This document shows positions 17,269 to 25,401 of a stretch of 64,000 nucleotides of DNA, piece by piece. Each line of letters starts with the position of its first letter. The stretch's first letter is position 1. A program made the translations under genes and the position numbers. Location of the stretch: the NCBI RefSeq assembly GCF_001646785.1, contig NZ_LRRH01000127.1, positions 1-64,000 on the forward strand. The letters are read 5' to 3'. The notes under the pieces are model-generated. The model was given only the letters and a program-made list of their open reading frames with translations. It did not search any database and was not told the DNA's origin. The stretch is from Rhodococcus phenolicus. GTDB taxonomy: Bacteria > Actinomycetota > Actinomycetes > Mycobacteriales > Mycobacteriaceae.

Positions 17269-18084
17269 ATGACCCAGACTTCTTCCGGCACAGACCTGGG
17301 CGCAGGCCCGACGGAACCGCCGATTCTCACATCTGTCGCAGACGGTGTCGCCCGCATCACCCTGAACAATCCCCGGCGCAAGAACGCCATCACCCTGGCC
17401 ATGGCCGCCGAGATCGTTGCCTTCTGCGACCGCGTCGAGTCCGATCCCGCGATCGGCGCCGTCGTGGTCGACGCCACCGGCACCTACTTCTGCAGCGGCG
17501 CCGACACACGTGATCTGGCATCGTCGTCCGCGGATCCGGCATCCCCCGAGGCAGTGCAGCGTACGTCGGCGGTATACGGCTCCTTCGTGAGAATCGGGTC
17601 GCTGCCCGTACCGACCGTCGCCGTCGTGGTCGGTGGCGCCGTCGGCGCCGGCCTCAACCTCGCGATGGCCGCCGACATCATGGTGACCACCCCCGACACC
17701 GTCCTCGACAGCGGTTTCTCCGCTCGCGGCATTCACCCCGGCGGCGGCCACATCTCCCTGCTCGGACGTGCCATGGGCTGGTCCGGGGCAGTCGCTCTCG
17801 CCGCCTGCGGGCAGTCGCTCACCGGCGCCGAAGCCGTTGCACGCGGCCTGGCGTACACCGCGGTCCCGGCCGAAGAGATTCAGGCCACGGTCGACGAGCT
17901 GACCCGCACCGCCGCCGCCGACCCCGAACTGACCCGCCGCATCATGACCAGCGCACGTCTCGAGTTGGGTCCGCCCGCAGTCGGCTGGCAGTCCGCACTC
18001 GAAATCGAGCGCGGCGTGCAGATGTGGTCGATGTCCCGGAAGGGCAAGGCGTCGTGGTCGTCGCGAGGACCCAACCGCTCATGA
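17269..18084 (+). CDS. Enoyl-CoA hydratase/isomerase family protein lacking the usual catalytic glutamates
   Basis: 271-residue crotonase-fold protein: N-N-P-R-R-K-N-A-I-T near the N-terminus, oxyanion segment F-C-S-G-A-D-T-R-D-L and G-G-A-V-G-A-G-L-N-L-A. At the place where hydratases carry two Glu, the sequence reads G-I-H-P-G-G-G-H-I-S, without Glu. It is therefore probably not a classical hydratase; isomerase, retro-aldol/Claisen or hydrolase chemistry is possible. First gene of a plus-strand operon with two acyl-CoA dehydrogenases and a CoA-transferase, preceded by the VanO-like operator. Confidence 0.82.
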   Translation: MTQTSSGTDLGAGPTEPPILTSVADGVARITLNNPRRKNAITLAMAAEIVAFCDRVESDPAIGAVVVDATGTYFCSGADTRDLASSSADPASPEAVQRTSAVYGSFVRIGSLPVPTVAVVVGGAVGAGLNLAMAADIMVTTPDTVLDSGFSARGIHPGGGHISLLGRAMGWSGAVALAACGQSLTGAEAVARGLAYTAVPAEEIQATVDELTRTAAADPELTRRIMTSARLELGPPAVGWQSALEIERGVQMWSMSRKGKASWSSRGPNRS

Positions 18085-19229
18085 CCACCGAACTTCTCGA
18101 CCGCGTCGAGTCCGAGCTCGAGGAACTCCGCACCGAGGTACGCACCTTTCTCTCCCACGAGATCGCCACCGGGGGCTTCACCCCGGACACCGACAGCTGG
18201 ATGACCGGATTCGACTCCGCATTCAGCGCCCGCGTCGCCGCCCACGGATGGCTCGGCATGACCGTGCCCACCGAATACGGCGGACACGGCCGAAGTCCGC
18301 TCGAACGCTTCGTCGTCAGTGAGGAGATGCTCGCGCACGGCGCTCCGGTGGCAGCTCACTGGATCGCCGACCGGCAGATGGCACCGAGCATCCTCGCGAA
18401 CGGTTCGGAGGAACAGAGAGAACGATATCTTCCCGGAATCGCTTCGGGCCGAACCTTCTTCGCGATCGGCATGAGTGAACCGGACGCCGGATCGGACCTT
18501 GCTGCGGTTCGCACACGCGCCGTCGACAACGGCGATTCATGGACGATCAGCGGAACCAAGGTCTGGACCACCGGCGCACACCTCGCGCACGCGATGGTGG
18601 TGCTCGCCCGGACGGACGGACAACACGGCGACCGCCAGAACGGCCTGTCCCAGTTCGTCGTCGATCTCCCCCACCCCGGCATCGAGATCCGCCCCCTGCG
18701 CAGTATCGACGGACAGTCGCACTTCAACGAGGTCGTCTTCCACGACGCGGAGGTACCCGCCTCGGCGCTGCTCGGCACACGAGGCAACGGCTGGGCGCAG
18801 GTGATGGGTGAGCTCGCATTCGAGCGCTCCGGGCCTGAGCGTTACCTCAGCACGATGCCTCTGTTGCGCGCCTGGGCGGCCCACCTCGCCGAAGCCGGCG
18901 CCACTTCCGAGCAACGGCAGACGCTGGGCACACTCACGGCACGTGCGTGGGCCCTGCGCCGGATGTCGCTGCGGGTCGCTGCCGAACTCACCGCCGGCCG
19001 CAAGCCCGACGTGCTCGCCGCAATGGTCAAAGACCTGGGATCGACGTTCGAGGGTGAACTGGTCGAGGCCGTGCGATCGTCGAGCTGCGTGGTCGCCCGT
19101 CGTGACGCGGCGGATCCCTTGGCCCGCATGCTGGCCCAGAGCGTCCTGCACACACCGGTTTTCACCCTGCGGGGTGGGACCAACGAGATTCTGCGCGGGA
19201 TCGTCGCGCGCGGACTGGGGATTCGATGA
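18081..19229 (+). CDS. Acyl-CoA dehydrogenase (first subunit of a probable heteromeric pair)
   Basis: 382 residues. ACAD signatures: F-F-A-I-G-M-S-E-P-D-A-G-S-D-L (FAD/substrate loop), W-T-I-S-G-T-K-V-W-T-T-G-A, and C-terminal L-R-G-G-T-N-E-I-L-R-G-I-V-A-R-G. ATG overlaps the stop of the crotonase gene (ATGA). With the next gene it resembles the paired FadE proteins that form alpha2-beta2 dehydrogenases acting on steroid-CoA side chains or ring remnants in actinobacteria (family knowledge; the substrate here is inferred). Confidence 0.88.
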   Translation: MTTELLDRVESELEELRTEVRTFLSHEIATGGFTPDTDSWMTGFDSAFSARVAAHGWLGMTVPTEYGGHGRSPLERFVVSEEMLAHGAPVAAHWIADRQMAPSILANGSEEQRERYLPGIASGRTFFAIGMSEPDAGSDLAAVRTRAVDNGDSWTISGTKVWTTGAHLAHAMVVLARTDGQHGDRQNGLSQFVVDLPHPGIEIRPLRSIDGQSHFNEVVFHDAEVPASALLGTRGNGWAQVMGELAFERSGPERYLSTMPLLRAWAAHLAEAGATSEQRQTLGTLTARAWALRRMSLRVAAELTAGRKPDVLAAMVKDLGSTFEGELVEAVRSSSCVVARRDAADPLARMLAQSVLHTPVFTLRGGTNEILRGIVARGLGIR

Positions 19230-20338
19230 GTGAGTTCTTTGCCGAGCTGGTCTCGGCCACCACGTCGATGATCGATCGTGTCGGTGTCGACCGCGAAACT
19301 CCGGCCTCCGGCATGGCCGGCGCGATCTGGACGCAGCTCGGCGACGCCGGCTTCGCCACGGTCGGCGTTCCCGAAGAGGCAGGCGGGGGTGGAGCAACAC
19401 TGGCCGATGCCCTCGCAGTCGTGTCTGTGGCAGCGGAACAAGGCGCCCTGACCCCGATCGTCGAGCACGGGATTCTCGCCGCGTGGCTCGCCGCCACCGC
19501 TGGCCACACGTTGGAATCGCAGACGGCATCGGCTGCCGCTGCGGGCGATACCTGCTCGGTCCGCCGACACGACGGAGTGGTCCTGCTGGACGGTGCCGTC
19601 GCTGCGGTTCCCTATGCGGCAGACGCAGACACCCTTGTCCTGCTTCTCCCGGCCGAGACCGGCGTCGATGGCTCGTCGGTCGCCGTCGTGCCGATGTCCG
19701 GCACCGGTGTGACGGTGTCGGACGAGACCGACCTGACCGGTGTGTCCGTCGGCGATGTCACGTTCGACGAGGTACCTGTCGTCTTCCACGGCACATCGCC
19801 GGTCACGCTGGACGAGTTCCTCCGCCGCGGTGCTCTCGCCTGTGCGGTGGCAACCGCCGCGGTCGCCGCCGCCGTCCAGGAGCAGACGCTGCGCTACGCC
19901 GCCGAACGCGTGCAGTTCGGTCGCCCCCTGGCGAAATTCCAGGCGGTTCAACAGCAACTGGCACAGCTCGCCGCCCGGACCACCATGATGAAAGTCGCCG
20001 TCGACGCCGCCGTCGACGCCGCCGTCGACGCGCACGAGACCACCGAGGACCCGCGAATGGCGACGGCGGCGGCAAAGGTCGTGACCGCGATATCGGCCCA
20101 CCCTGTCGCCGCTGCCGCACACCAGATCCACGGCGCGATCGGAACCACATCCGAACACCCGCTCGGCCGGTTCACCACGTCGCTGTGGAGCTGGCGTGAC
20201 CGTTGCGGCTCCGAGCAGTTCTGGGCCGACGACCTGGCGAGCCGGATCCTCGACGACGGCGTCGACGTCTGGGACGTCATCGTGGGGCGACGGTCTCCGC
20301 ACGACAGCACACAGACCACCGACAGGAGCCCGGCGTGA
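19226..20338 (+). CDS. Acyl-CoA dehydrogenase (second subunit)
   Basis: 370 residues. Divergent ACAD: G-V-P-E-E-A-G-G-G-G-A-T-L-A-D-A, a shortened middle domain, R-V-Q-F-G-R-P-L-A-K-F-Q-A-V-Q-Q-Q-L-A in the FAD-binding helix and H-Q-I-H-G-A-I-G-T-T-S-E-H-P-L-G-R at the C-terminus. This resembles the FadE28-like half of heteromeric steroid acyl-CoA dehydrogenases. ATG overlaps the preceding stop. Residues about 258-269 are three A-V-D-A repeats encoded by a 12-base tandem repeat. Confidence 0.87.
   Translation: MSEFFAELVSATTSMIDRVGVDRETPASGMAGAIWTQLGDAGFATVGVPEEAGGGGATLADALAVVSVAAEQGALTPIVEHGILAAWLAATAGHTLESQTASAAAAGDTCSVRRHDGVVLLDGAVAAVPYAADADTLVLLLPAETGVDGSSVAVVPMSGTGVTVSDETDLTGVSVGDVTFDEVPVVFHGTSPVTLDEFLRRGALACAVATAAVAAAVQEQTLRYAAERVQFGRPLAKFQAVQQQLAQLAARTTMMKVAVDAAVDAAVDAHETTEDPRMATAAAKVVTAISAHPVAAAAHQIHGAIGTTSEHPLGRFTTSLWSWRDRCGSEQFWADDLASRILDDGVDVWDVIVGRRSPHDSTQTTDRSPA
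19997..20032 (+). repeat. 12-base tandem repeat, three units, in frame
   Basis: GCCGTCGACGCC is repeated three times (the last unit ends in G), encoding A-V-D-A three times inside a helix of the second acyl-CoA dehydrogenase. Length variation between strains would stay in frame. Confidence 0.8.
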
Positions 20339-21627
20339 ACGTGCCCACTTCGACAGGCGACGCGACTACGCAGCCGACCGTCGCCGACGAACCCCATATC
20401 GACGGACGCGCCGCGTGGCGCGCCGCAGAGGAGGACACCGGCACCGGGGCACTGGCCGGACTGCGCGTCCTCGATCTCAGCAGGGTACTGGCCGGACCGT
20501 ACACCGCTCAGACGCTGGCAGACCACGGCGCCGAGGTGATCAAGGTCGAGGCACCGTCCGGAGACGAGACACGCGGATGGGGACCGCCCTTCGCCGAGGA
20601 CGGCCGGAGCAGCGCGTACTACGCCGGTCTCAACCACAGCAAGGACAACATCTGCCTCGATCTGCGGACGGATGCCGGTCGAGGCGTCCTGGCGCATCTG
20701 CTGCGCGGGGCGGATGTGGTGATCGAGAATTTCAAGGCCGGCACGATGGCCCGCTGGGGTTTCGACTACGAGACCGTTCTCGCCGAGGAGAATCCCCGGC
20801 TGGTGTATTGCCGGGTGACCGGATTCGGCGTCGACGGCCCGATGGGCGGACTGCCGGGATACGACGCGGTTCTGCAGTCCTTCGGTGGGTTGATGAGTGT
20901 CAACGGCTACCCGGACGGCAATCCGCTCCGCGTCGGGGTGCCGATCGTGGACATCGTCGCTTCCCACATGGCGGTCAGCGGAATCCTGCTCGCACTGAGG
21001 GAACGCGACCTCAGCGGTCGTGGGCAACTCGTCGACATCACGCTCCTCGACTCGGTGATATCCCTCCTGCACCCTCATGCCTCCAACTGGATCTCCAGCG
21101 GGAAGGTGCCTCAGCGAACGGGCGACTACCATCCGACGGTCGTGCCCTATCAGGTCTTCGCCGCTCGCGACGGTGACTTCTTCGTGAGCGCGGCCAACGA
21201 CCGGCAGTTCCGCTCGCTGGTGACGGCCCTCGGCGTACCGGAGCTCGCCGAGGATCCACGTTTCGTCACCAACGGTGTCCGCTCACAGAACCGGAACGTG
21301 CTGGCGGCACTGCTCGGCGACCGCATCGCCGAACGAAATCGCGACGACCTCGCTGCCGAACTCGAGCGCGCCGGGGTCGCAGCCAGCCCCGTCAACACCG
21401 TCGACCAGGCACTCACCGCTCCCCAGACCGTCCACCGCGGGCTCTTCCTGGACACCGTCGACTATCGTGGTCTGGGCGTGCCGATCAAGCTCGGTCGGAC
21501 TGCGACGCGGACGCCGCGCCGGGCGGTGTCCCTCGGAGCCGACACCGATGCGATCCTCGGCGCGATGGGATACAGCGAGAAGGACATCGACGTCGTGAAG
21601 ACCGGTGGTGCGCTCGGCGACGTCTGA
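20335..21627 (+). CDS. Class III (CaiB/BaiF) CoA-transferase
   Basis: 430 residues. G-L-R-V-L-D-L-S-R-V-L-A-G-P-Y opening, A-E-V-I-K-V-E-A-P-S-G-D-E-T-R, N-I-C-L-D-L-R, V-I-E-N-F-K-A-G-T-M and the G-Y-D-A-V-L-Q-S-F-G-G segment bearing the expected active-site Asp. Predicted to move CoA from a donor thioester to a carboxylic acid intermediate, activating or recycling the acyl substrate of the neighbouring dehydrogenases. GTG at 20335 overlaps the preceding stop and has an AGGAG upstream. The N-terminal 35 residues are poorly conserved linker. Confidence 0.88.
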   Translation: MNVPTSTGDATTQPTVADEPHIDGRAAWRAAEEDTGTGALAGLRVLDLSRVLAGPYTAQTLADHGAEVIKVEAPSGDETRGWGPPFAEDGRSSAYYAGLNHSKDNICLDLRTDAGRGVLAHLLRGADVVIENFKAGTMARWGFDYETVLAEENPRLVYCRVTGFGVDGPMGGLPGYDAVLQSFGGLMSVNGYPDGNPLRVGVPIVDIVASHMAVSGILLALRERDLSGRGQLVDITLLDSVISLLHPHASNWISSGKVPQRTGDYHPTVVPYQVFAARDGDFFVSAANDRQFRSLVTALGVPELAEDPRFVTNGVRSQNRNVLAALLGDRIAERNRDDLAAELERAGVAASPVNTVDQALTAPQTVHRGLFLDTVDYRGLGVPIKLGRTATRTPRRAVSLGADTDAILGAMGYSEKDIDVVKTGGALGDV

Positions 21628-21678
21628 CCGATCGTCGCCACGAGTCATCGGGCCGGGCCGGCACGAGAAGGGACCACG

Positions 21679-22386
21679 GTGAATCGACGATCGACGGCGG
21701 CGGACGGACGGGCCACGGAGCGTGATGCGTCGTTGGTTCGTGACGCCGACTGGGTGGCCGCTGAGATCGAAGGCATGATCATCACCGGCGATCTTCTTCC
21801 GGGTCAGCCCGTCCGCCAGGAGCTGATGGCCGAGCGGCTCGGTGTCAGCCGCCTTCCGATCAGGGAGGCCCTACGCCAGCTCGCGTCGCAGGGACTCGTC
21901 GAACACCGCCGCAACGTCGGATATACGGTGGTGCGGCTCGAGCAGTCCGAGTTCGACCAGATCTACCTGATGCGCAACGCTCTCGAGCGTGAAGTGCTGG
22001 CGTCGCTCCCCCACTTCGACGACGATGCGCTCGCCGAGATCCGCGGCCTCGGCGACCGCGTCGCCGAGGCCGCGGGACGCGCCGACCTGCTGGAGATGCG
22101 TCTGGCGAACCAGGACTTCCACTTCGCGATGTTCGACCGCTCGCCGCTCGGGCTGGTCGTGACGGAGATCCGCCGCCTGTGGCGACTGGCCATGCCGTAC
22201 CACGCTGCCTACATCTTCGACGCGGACGTCCGGCGGCGGGTGATCGCCGAGCACGATGCGATGATCGACGCCCTGACGAAACACGACAACGAACGTCTGA
22301 TCATGTTGATGAACGAGCATCGACGGGGCGGCGAAGCCGGCGCGACCATGCTCCTGCGCAATTCGACCGCCCGACCGTCCGTCTGA
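21679..22386 (+). CDS. GntR-family (FadR/FCD subgroup) regulator
   Basis: 235 residues. Winged helix with L-L-P-G-Q-P-V-R-Q-E-L-M-A-E-R-L-G-V-S-R-L-P-I-R-E-A-L-R, then a helical FCD domain with D-F-H-F-A-M-F, H-A-A-Y-I-F and E-H-D-A-M-I-D-A-L as likely metal/ligand-binding segments. GTG start 51 bases after the CoA-transferase stop, so probably the last gene of the operon. The VanO-like site before the first gene is a plausible target, giving feedback by an acyl or aromatic acid ligand (inferred). Confidence 0.88.
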   Translation: MNRRSTAADGRATERDASLVRDADWVAAEIEGMIITGDLLPGQPVRQELMAERLGVSRLPIREALRQLASQGLVEHRRNVGYTVVRLEQSEFDQIYLMRNALEREVLASLPHFDDDALAEIRGLGDRVAEAAGRADLLEMRLANQDFHFAMFDRSPLGLVVTEIRRLWRLAMPYHAAYIFDADVRRRVIAEHDAMIDALTKHDNERLIMLMNEHRRGGEAGATMLLRNSTARPSV

Positions 22387-22453
22387 CCAGCCGCATCGAC
22401 CCTGGCACTGTGGACCCCTCGAACCACATCGCTCCGGGACCGACGACACGAGA

Positions 22454-22492
22454 GCGATGAGCCGGCAGGACTTCATCCTGCCGGCTCATCGC
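22454..22492. terminator. Bidirectional hairpin terminator
   Basis: Perfect 17-bp stem (22454-22470 with 22476-22492) and a 5-base loop between convergent gntR and ferredoxin reductase genes. Confidence 0.75.
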
Positions 22493-22496
22493 CATT

Positions 22497-23777
22497 TCAC
22501 GCTGAACGGACCGACCCCAGCAGCTTCTTCAGGGGAATCGAACTGTCCGCCAGATCGTCTTGCGAGATCCGCTGCCCACGAGCGAGCGCCGAGCGCAATG
22601 CCACGAAATCGGCGGGCGCATTGACACATTCCGCGGCGACCAGCCGGTCGTCCTCGAAATAAAGGCTGACGCGGCGCTGTGGCTTGTCGGGATCGGTTCG
22701 GACGATCACGTCCGTGTGCCCACCGGCCGTTCCGACGATCTGCAGCTTCCACGGTCCCTGGTCGGACCAGAACCACGGCGTGGGCCGTTCGGGCGCCTCG
22801 CAACCGAGCAACACAGCGGCCGCTACGTTGGCCTGCTCGGTCGCGTTGTCGACGGATTCGAGACGTATCCGAGCGCCTCCGTGCATCTCCTGAACGGTGC
22901 AGTCGCCGATGGCGAGGATGCGTCCGTCCGAAGTCGTGCACCGCTCGTCCACCACGACGCCCCGGTCACAGGTCAGTCCGAGTTGCTCAGCGAGCTCGGT
23001 ACGGGGTTCCGCACCGACACCGACGAGCACCGTCGCCGCAGCGATGTCGCGACCGTCGGCGAGACGGACCGCACGAACTCCGTCGCCGTCGACGGCGATC
23101 TCGACGGGTTTCACGTCGAGGAGGACCCGGACACCCATTTCCCGGTGTGCTGCGAGCAGGAACTCGGCCGTTCCGGCCCCGACAGCACGACCCATCAGTT
23201 GTGAACCTGCCTCGACCACCGTGACCTCGACGCCCAGACCACGGAGTGTGGCAGCGACCTCGAGTCCGACGAAGCCGCCCCCGATGACCACGACCGGTCC
23301 GGCTGCGACACGTTCCGCCAGCCGGTGTGCATGGTCGAGTTCGCGCAGCACAAGCACATCCCGATGGTCGGCACCCGGAATGTCCAGTCGACGCGCCCGG
23401 GCACCGGTGGCGAGGACGAGGCGATCGAATCTGCGTGTTCCGGTGGAACCGTCGGTGTGATCGAGGCTCAGGACGATCCCGTCGTCCTCACGGCCGACCC
23501 TGCGGACGGTCGTACCGAGCAACACCTCGATGTCGTTTCCCGGGTAATGATCCGCGGCACGCAACACGAACGAGTCCGACGCCGCCTCGCCCTTCAGCCA
23601 TGCCTTCGACAGCGGAGGCCTCTGATAGGGCAGATGCACTTCGCTGCTGACGAGTGTCAGCGGGCCCACGTATCCCCCGTGCCTGAGCCGGTCGGCCAAG
23701 TGCACTGCTGCGTGCGAGGCACCGACGACCGCCACGCTGTGTGGCAGCGTGCCGGTGCCTGTTGCGTGCCTGGTCAT
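22497..23777 (-). CDS. NAD(P)H-dependent ferredoxin reductase for the P450 system
   Basis: 426 residues. Two Rossmann motifs: V-A-V-V-G-A-S-H-A near the N-terminus for FAD and V-V-V-I-G-G-G-F-V-G for NAD(P). R-L-V-L-A-T-G-A-R-A and I-L-A-I-G-D-C-T-V complete the FAD site, as in putidaredoxin/rhodocoxin reductases. It should pass electrons from NAD(P)H to the adjacent ferredoxin. Start ambiguous: ATG 23777 (one base after the ferredoxin stop) or ATG 23792 overlapping it. I chose 23777 because a purine-rich GCAGG sits just upstream. Last gene of the SMP-30/SDR/P450 operon. Confidence 0.87.
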   Translation of the reverse strand: MTRHATGTGTLPHSVAVVGASHAAVHLADRLRHGGYVGPLTLVSSEVHLPYQRPPLSKAWLKGEAASDSFVLRAADHYPGNDIEVLLGTTVRRVGREDDGIVLSLDHTDGSTGTRRFDRLVLATGARARRLDIPGADHRDVLVLRELDHAHRLAERVAAGPVVVIGGGFVGLEVAATLRGLGVEVTVVEAGSQLMGRAVGAGTAEFLLAAHREMGVRVLLDVKPVEIAVDGDGVRAVRLADGRDIAAATVLVGVGAEPRTELAEQLGLTCDRGVVVDERCTTSDGRILAIGDCTVQEMHGGARIRLESVDNATEQANVAAAVLLGCEAPERPTPWFWSDQGPWKLQIVGTAGGHTDVIVRTDPDKPQRRVSLYFEDDRLVAAECVNAPADFVALRSALARGQRISQDDLADSSIPLKKLLGSVRSA

Positions 23778-23778
23778 C

Positions 23779-24099
23779 TCAGGCCTGCTCATCCGGAATC
23801 GTCACGTGCAGATCCACTCCGTCCCGGAGAAGCAACTGGCACGACAGTCGCGACGAATCCTCGCGGTCACTGGCAGTGCAGTCCAGCATGTCGTCCTCGT
23901 CCTCCGAAGGAGGCTCGAAATGATGCCGATCCTCCTCCGCGAGGTACACATGGCAGGTAGCGCACGACAGCGAACCGCCGCACTGTCCGACGATCCCGGC
24001 GACACCGTTGCGGACGGCCGTCGACATGACGGAATCACCAGCCCGCCCGTCGATCACGCGCTCGGTTCCGTCGGGCTCCACATAGAAGACCTTGGGCAT
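23779..24099 (-). CDS. [2Fe-2S] ferredoxin (putidaredoxin/adrenodoxin type)
   Basis: 106 residues with cluster ligands Cys40, Cys46, Cys49 and Cys87 (C-x5-C-x2-C-x37-C). Contains the conserved C-A-T-C-H-V-Y-L loop and acidic E-D-E-D-D-M-L-D patch for partner docking. Shuttles electrons from the reductase to the P450. Lies 9 bases after the P450 stop. Confidence 0.92.
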   Translation of the reverse strand: MPKVFYVEPDGTERVIDGRAGDSVMSTAVRNGVAGIVGQCGGSLSCATCHVYLAEEDRHHFEPPSEDEDDMLDCTASDREDSSRLSCQLLLRDGVDLHVTIPDEQA

Positions 24100-24108
24100 G
24101 TCGAATCC

Positions 24109-25359
24109 CTACCAGGTGACGGGGAGATCGACGATGGGAAGGGTGAGGTTGTCGTTGTCCACGACGGCCTCACCCGCCAGTGCGAGACCCGGGAGACGTT
24201 TGAACAACTCCGTGATCGCAACCTGCATCTCCATCCTGGCCAACGGAGCGCCGAGGCAGTGATGCAGTCCGTAGCTCAGAGTCAGGTGCGGGTTGTCCTT
24301 TCGGCGAACATCGAAGGTCCCGGCGTCCTGAACTGCGATCCCGTCGTGATTGACGGCAGCCGGGTCCACCAGCACCGCTTCACCTTCGGCGATGAGCTGG
24401 CCGTCGATCTCTACGTCCTCGGTGGCCACGAACGGAACCAGCCCGCCACCTCCCGCGACGGTGTCGTAGATGGCCATGCGGCCGTTGCGCAGGATCTCCT
24501 CGACGGCGGTGGGCGCTACTGCGTCGACGTCCTCGAGGAGAACCGCCAGTTGCTCGGGGTTCCGCAGGAGAGACAGGACGCCGGAACAGATGAAGTTCGC
24601 AGTGTTGTCGAAGCCTGCCACGATGAGAATCATCGCGATGGGCAGGATTTCGCCGTCGGTGAGCGAATCGTCCTTGTCGGGAGCGTTCGCGAGATCGCTG
24701 AGGAGGTCTTCGCGAGGATTCTTGCGGCGATCCTCGATCAGTGCCATCAGGTACATGAAGAGTTCGGTCATGTTCTGCACGACCTCCTCCTCGGGCATGT
24801 TCGCCACAGCGAGTGTTGCCGCGCTCCACTTCTGGAACTTCGGACGGTCCTCCGGGGGAACGCCGATCAGGTTCGACAGCATCTGGATCGGCAACGCCAC
24901 GGCGTAGTCGCTCACCAGATTCGCCGACGTGCCCTTCGCCACCATTTCGTCGATCAGATGGTTGGCGAATTCGACGGCAGATTCGCGCATCGCGCGCACG
25001 CGCTTCGGGGAAATCGACTTCTGCACGAGTTTCCGAAGTTTGGTGTGGTGCGGCGGATCCTCGAACTGGATCGTCGACTTCAGGAAGTCCGGGAACTCGA
25101 CGAAGTAGGGTACCGGCCGTGCACCCGTCCGGAAGGGCTCGCGCACGAATCGGGGATCACTGAGCATCTCACGTGCTGCGGCATTCCGATGGATGACCCA
25201 GACGTCACCGCCGATCGGCATCGTCATCTTGGTCATGGGCCGATCGGCCGCGATCGCGATATACCTCTGGACGGCTTCGTTCGCCGGGACGGCGGCAAAA
25301 GGATAGGAGGTGTCGACTGCCTGGTCGGCGGTGTCCGTGGAAGTTTCCGTTGAGCTCAC
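24109..25359 (-). CDS. Cytochrome P450 monooxygenase
   Basis: 416 residues, soluble bacterial class I P450. Heme-binding L-S-Y-G-L-H-H-C-L-G-A-P-L-A-R with Cys368 as thiolate ligand. I-helix is V-A-G-F-D-N-T-A-N, an A-G-x-D-N-T variant of the oxygen-activating motif. E-E-I-L-R matches the K-helix ExxR. Co-transcribed with its own ferredoxin and reductase, a complete three-component system. Substrate unknown; a steroid hydroxylation or side-chain oxidation is suggested only by context and by regulon box C at the head of the operon. Confidence 0.92.
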   Translation of the reverse strand: MSSTETSTDTADQAVDTSYPFAAVPANEAVQRYIAIAADRPMTKMTMPIGGDVWVIHRNAAAREMLSDPRFVREPFRTGARPVPYFVEFPDFLKSTIQFEDPPHHTKLRKLVQKSISPKRVRAMRESAVEFANHLIDEMVAKGTSANLVSDYAVALPIQMLSNLIGVPPEDRPKFQKWSAATLAVANMPEEEVVQNMTELFMYLMALIEDRRKNPREDLLSDLANAPDKDDSLTDGEILPIAMILIVAGFDNTANFICSGVLSLLRNPEQLAVLLEDVDAVAPTAVEEILRNGRMAIYDTVAGGGGLVPFVATEDVEIDGQLIAEGEAVLVDPAAVNHDGIAVQDAGTFDVRRKDNPHLTLSYGLHHCLGAPLARMEMQVAITELFKRLPGLALAGEAVVDNDNLTLPIVDLPVTW

Positions 25360-25401
25360 TGCAATTCTCCTGGGGCTGAACCGTTGTCGTCAGGATTCTG
25401 C

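Noticed and set aside
19997-20032. Short direct repeats as a possible CRISPR or regulatory array
   Set aside because: Repeats are 12 bases, contiguous, without spacers and in frame inside a coding region.
23749-25353. 534-codon plus-strand frame
   Set aside because: Antisense to the P450 and ferredoxin genes, which have complete heme and cluster motifs.
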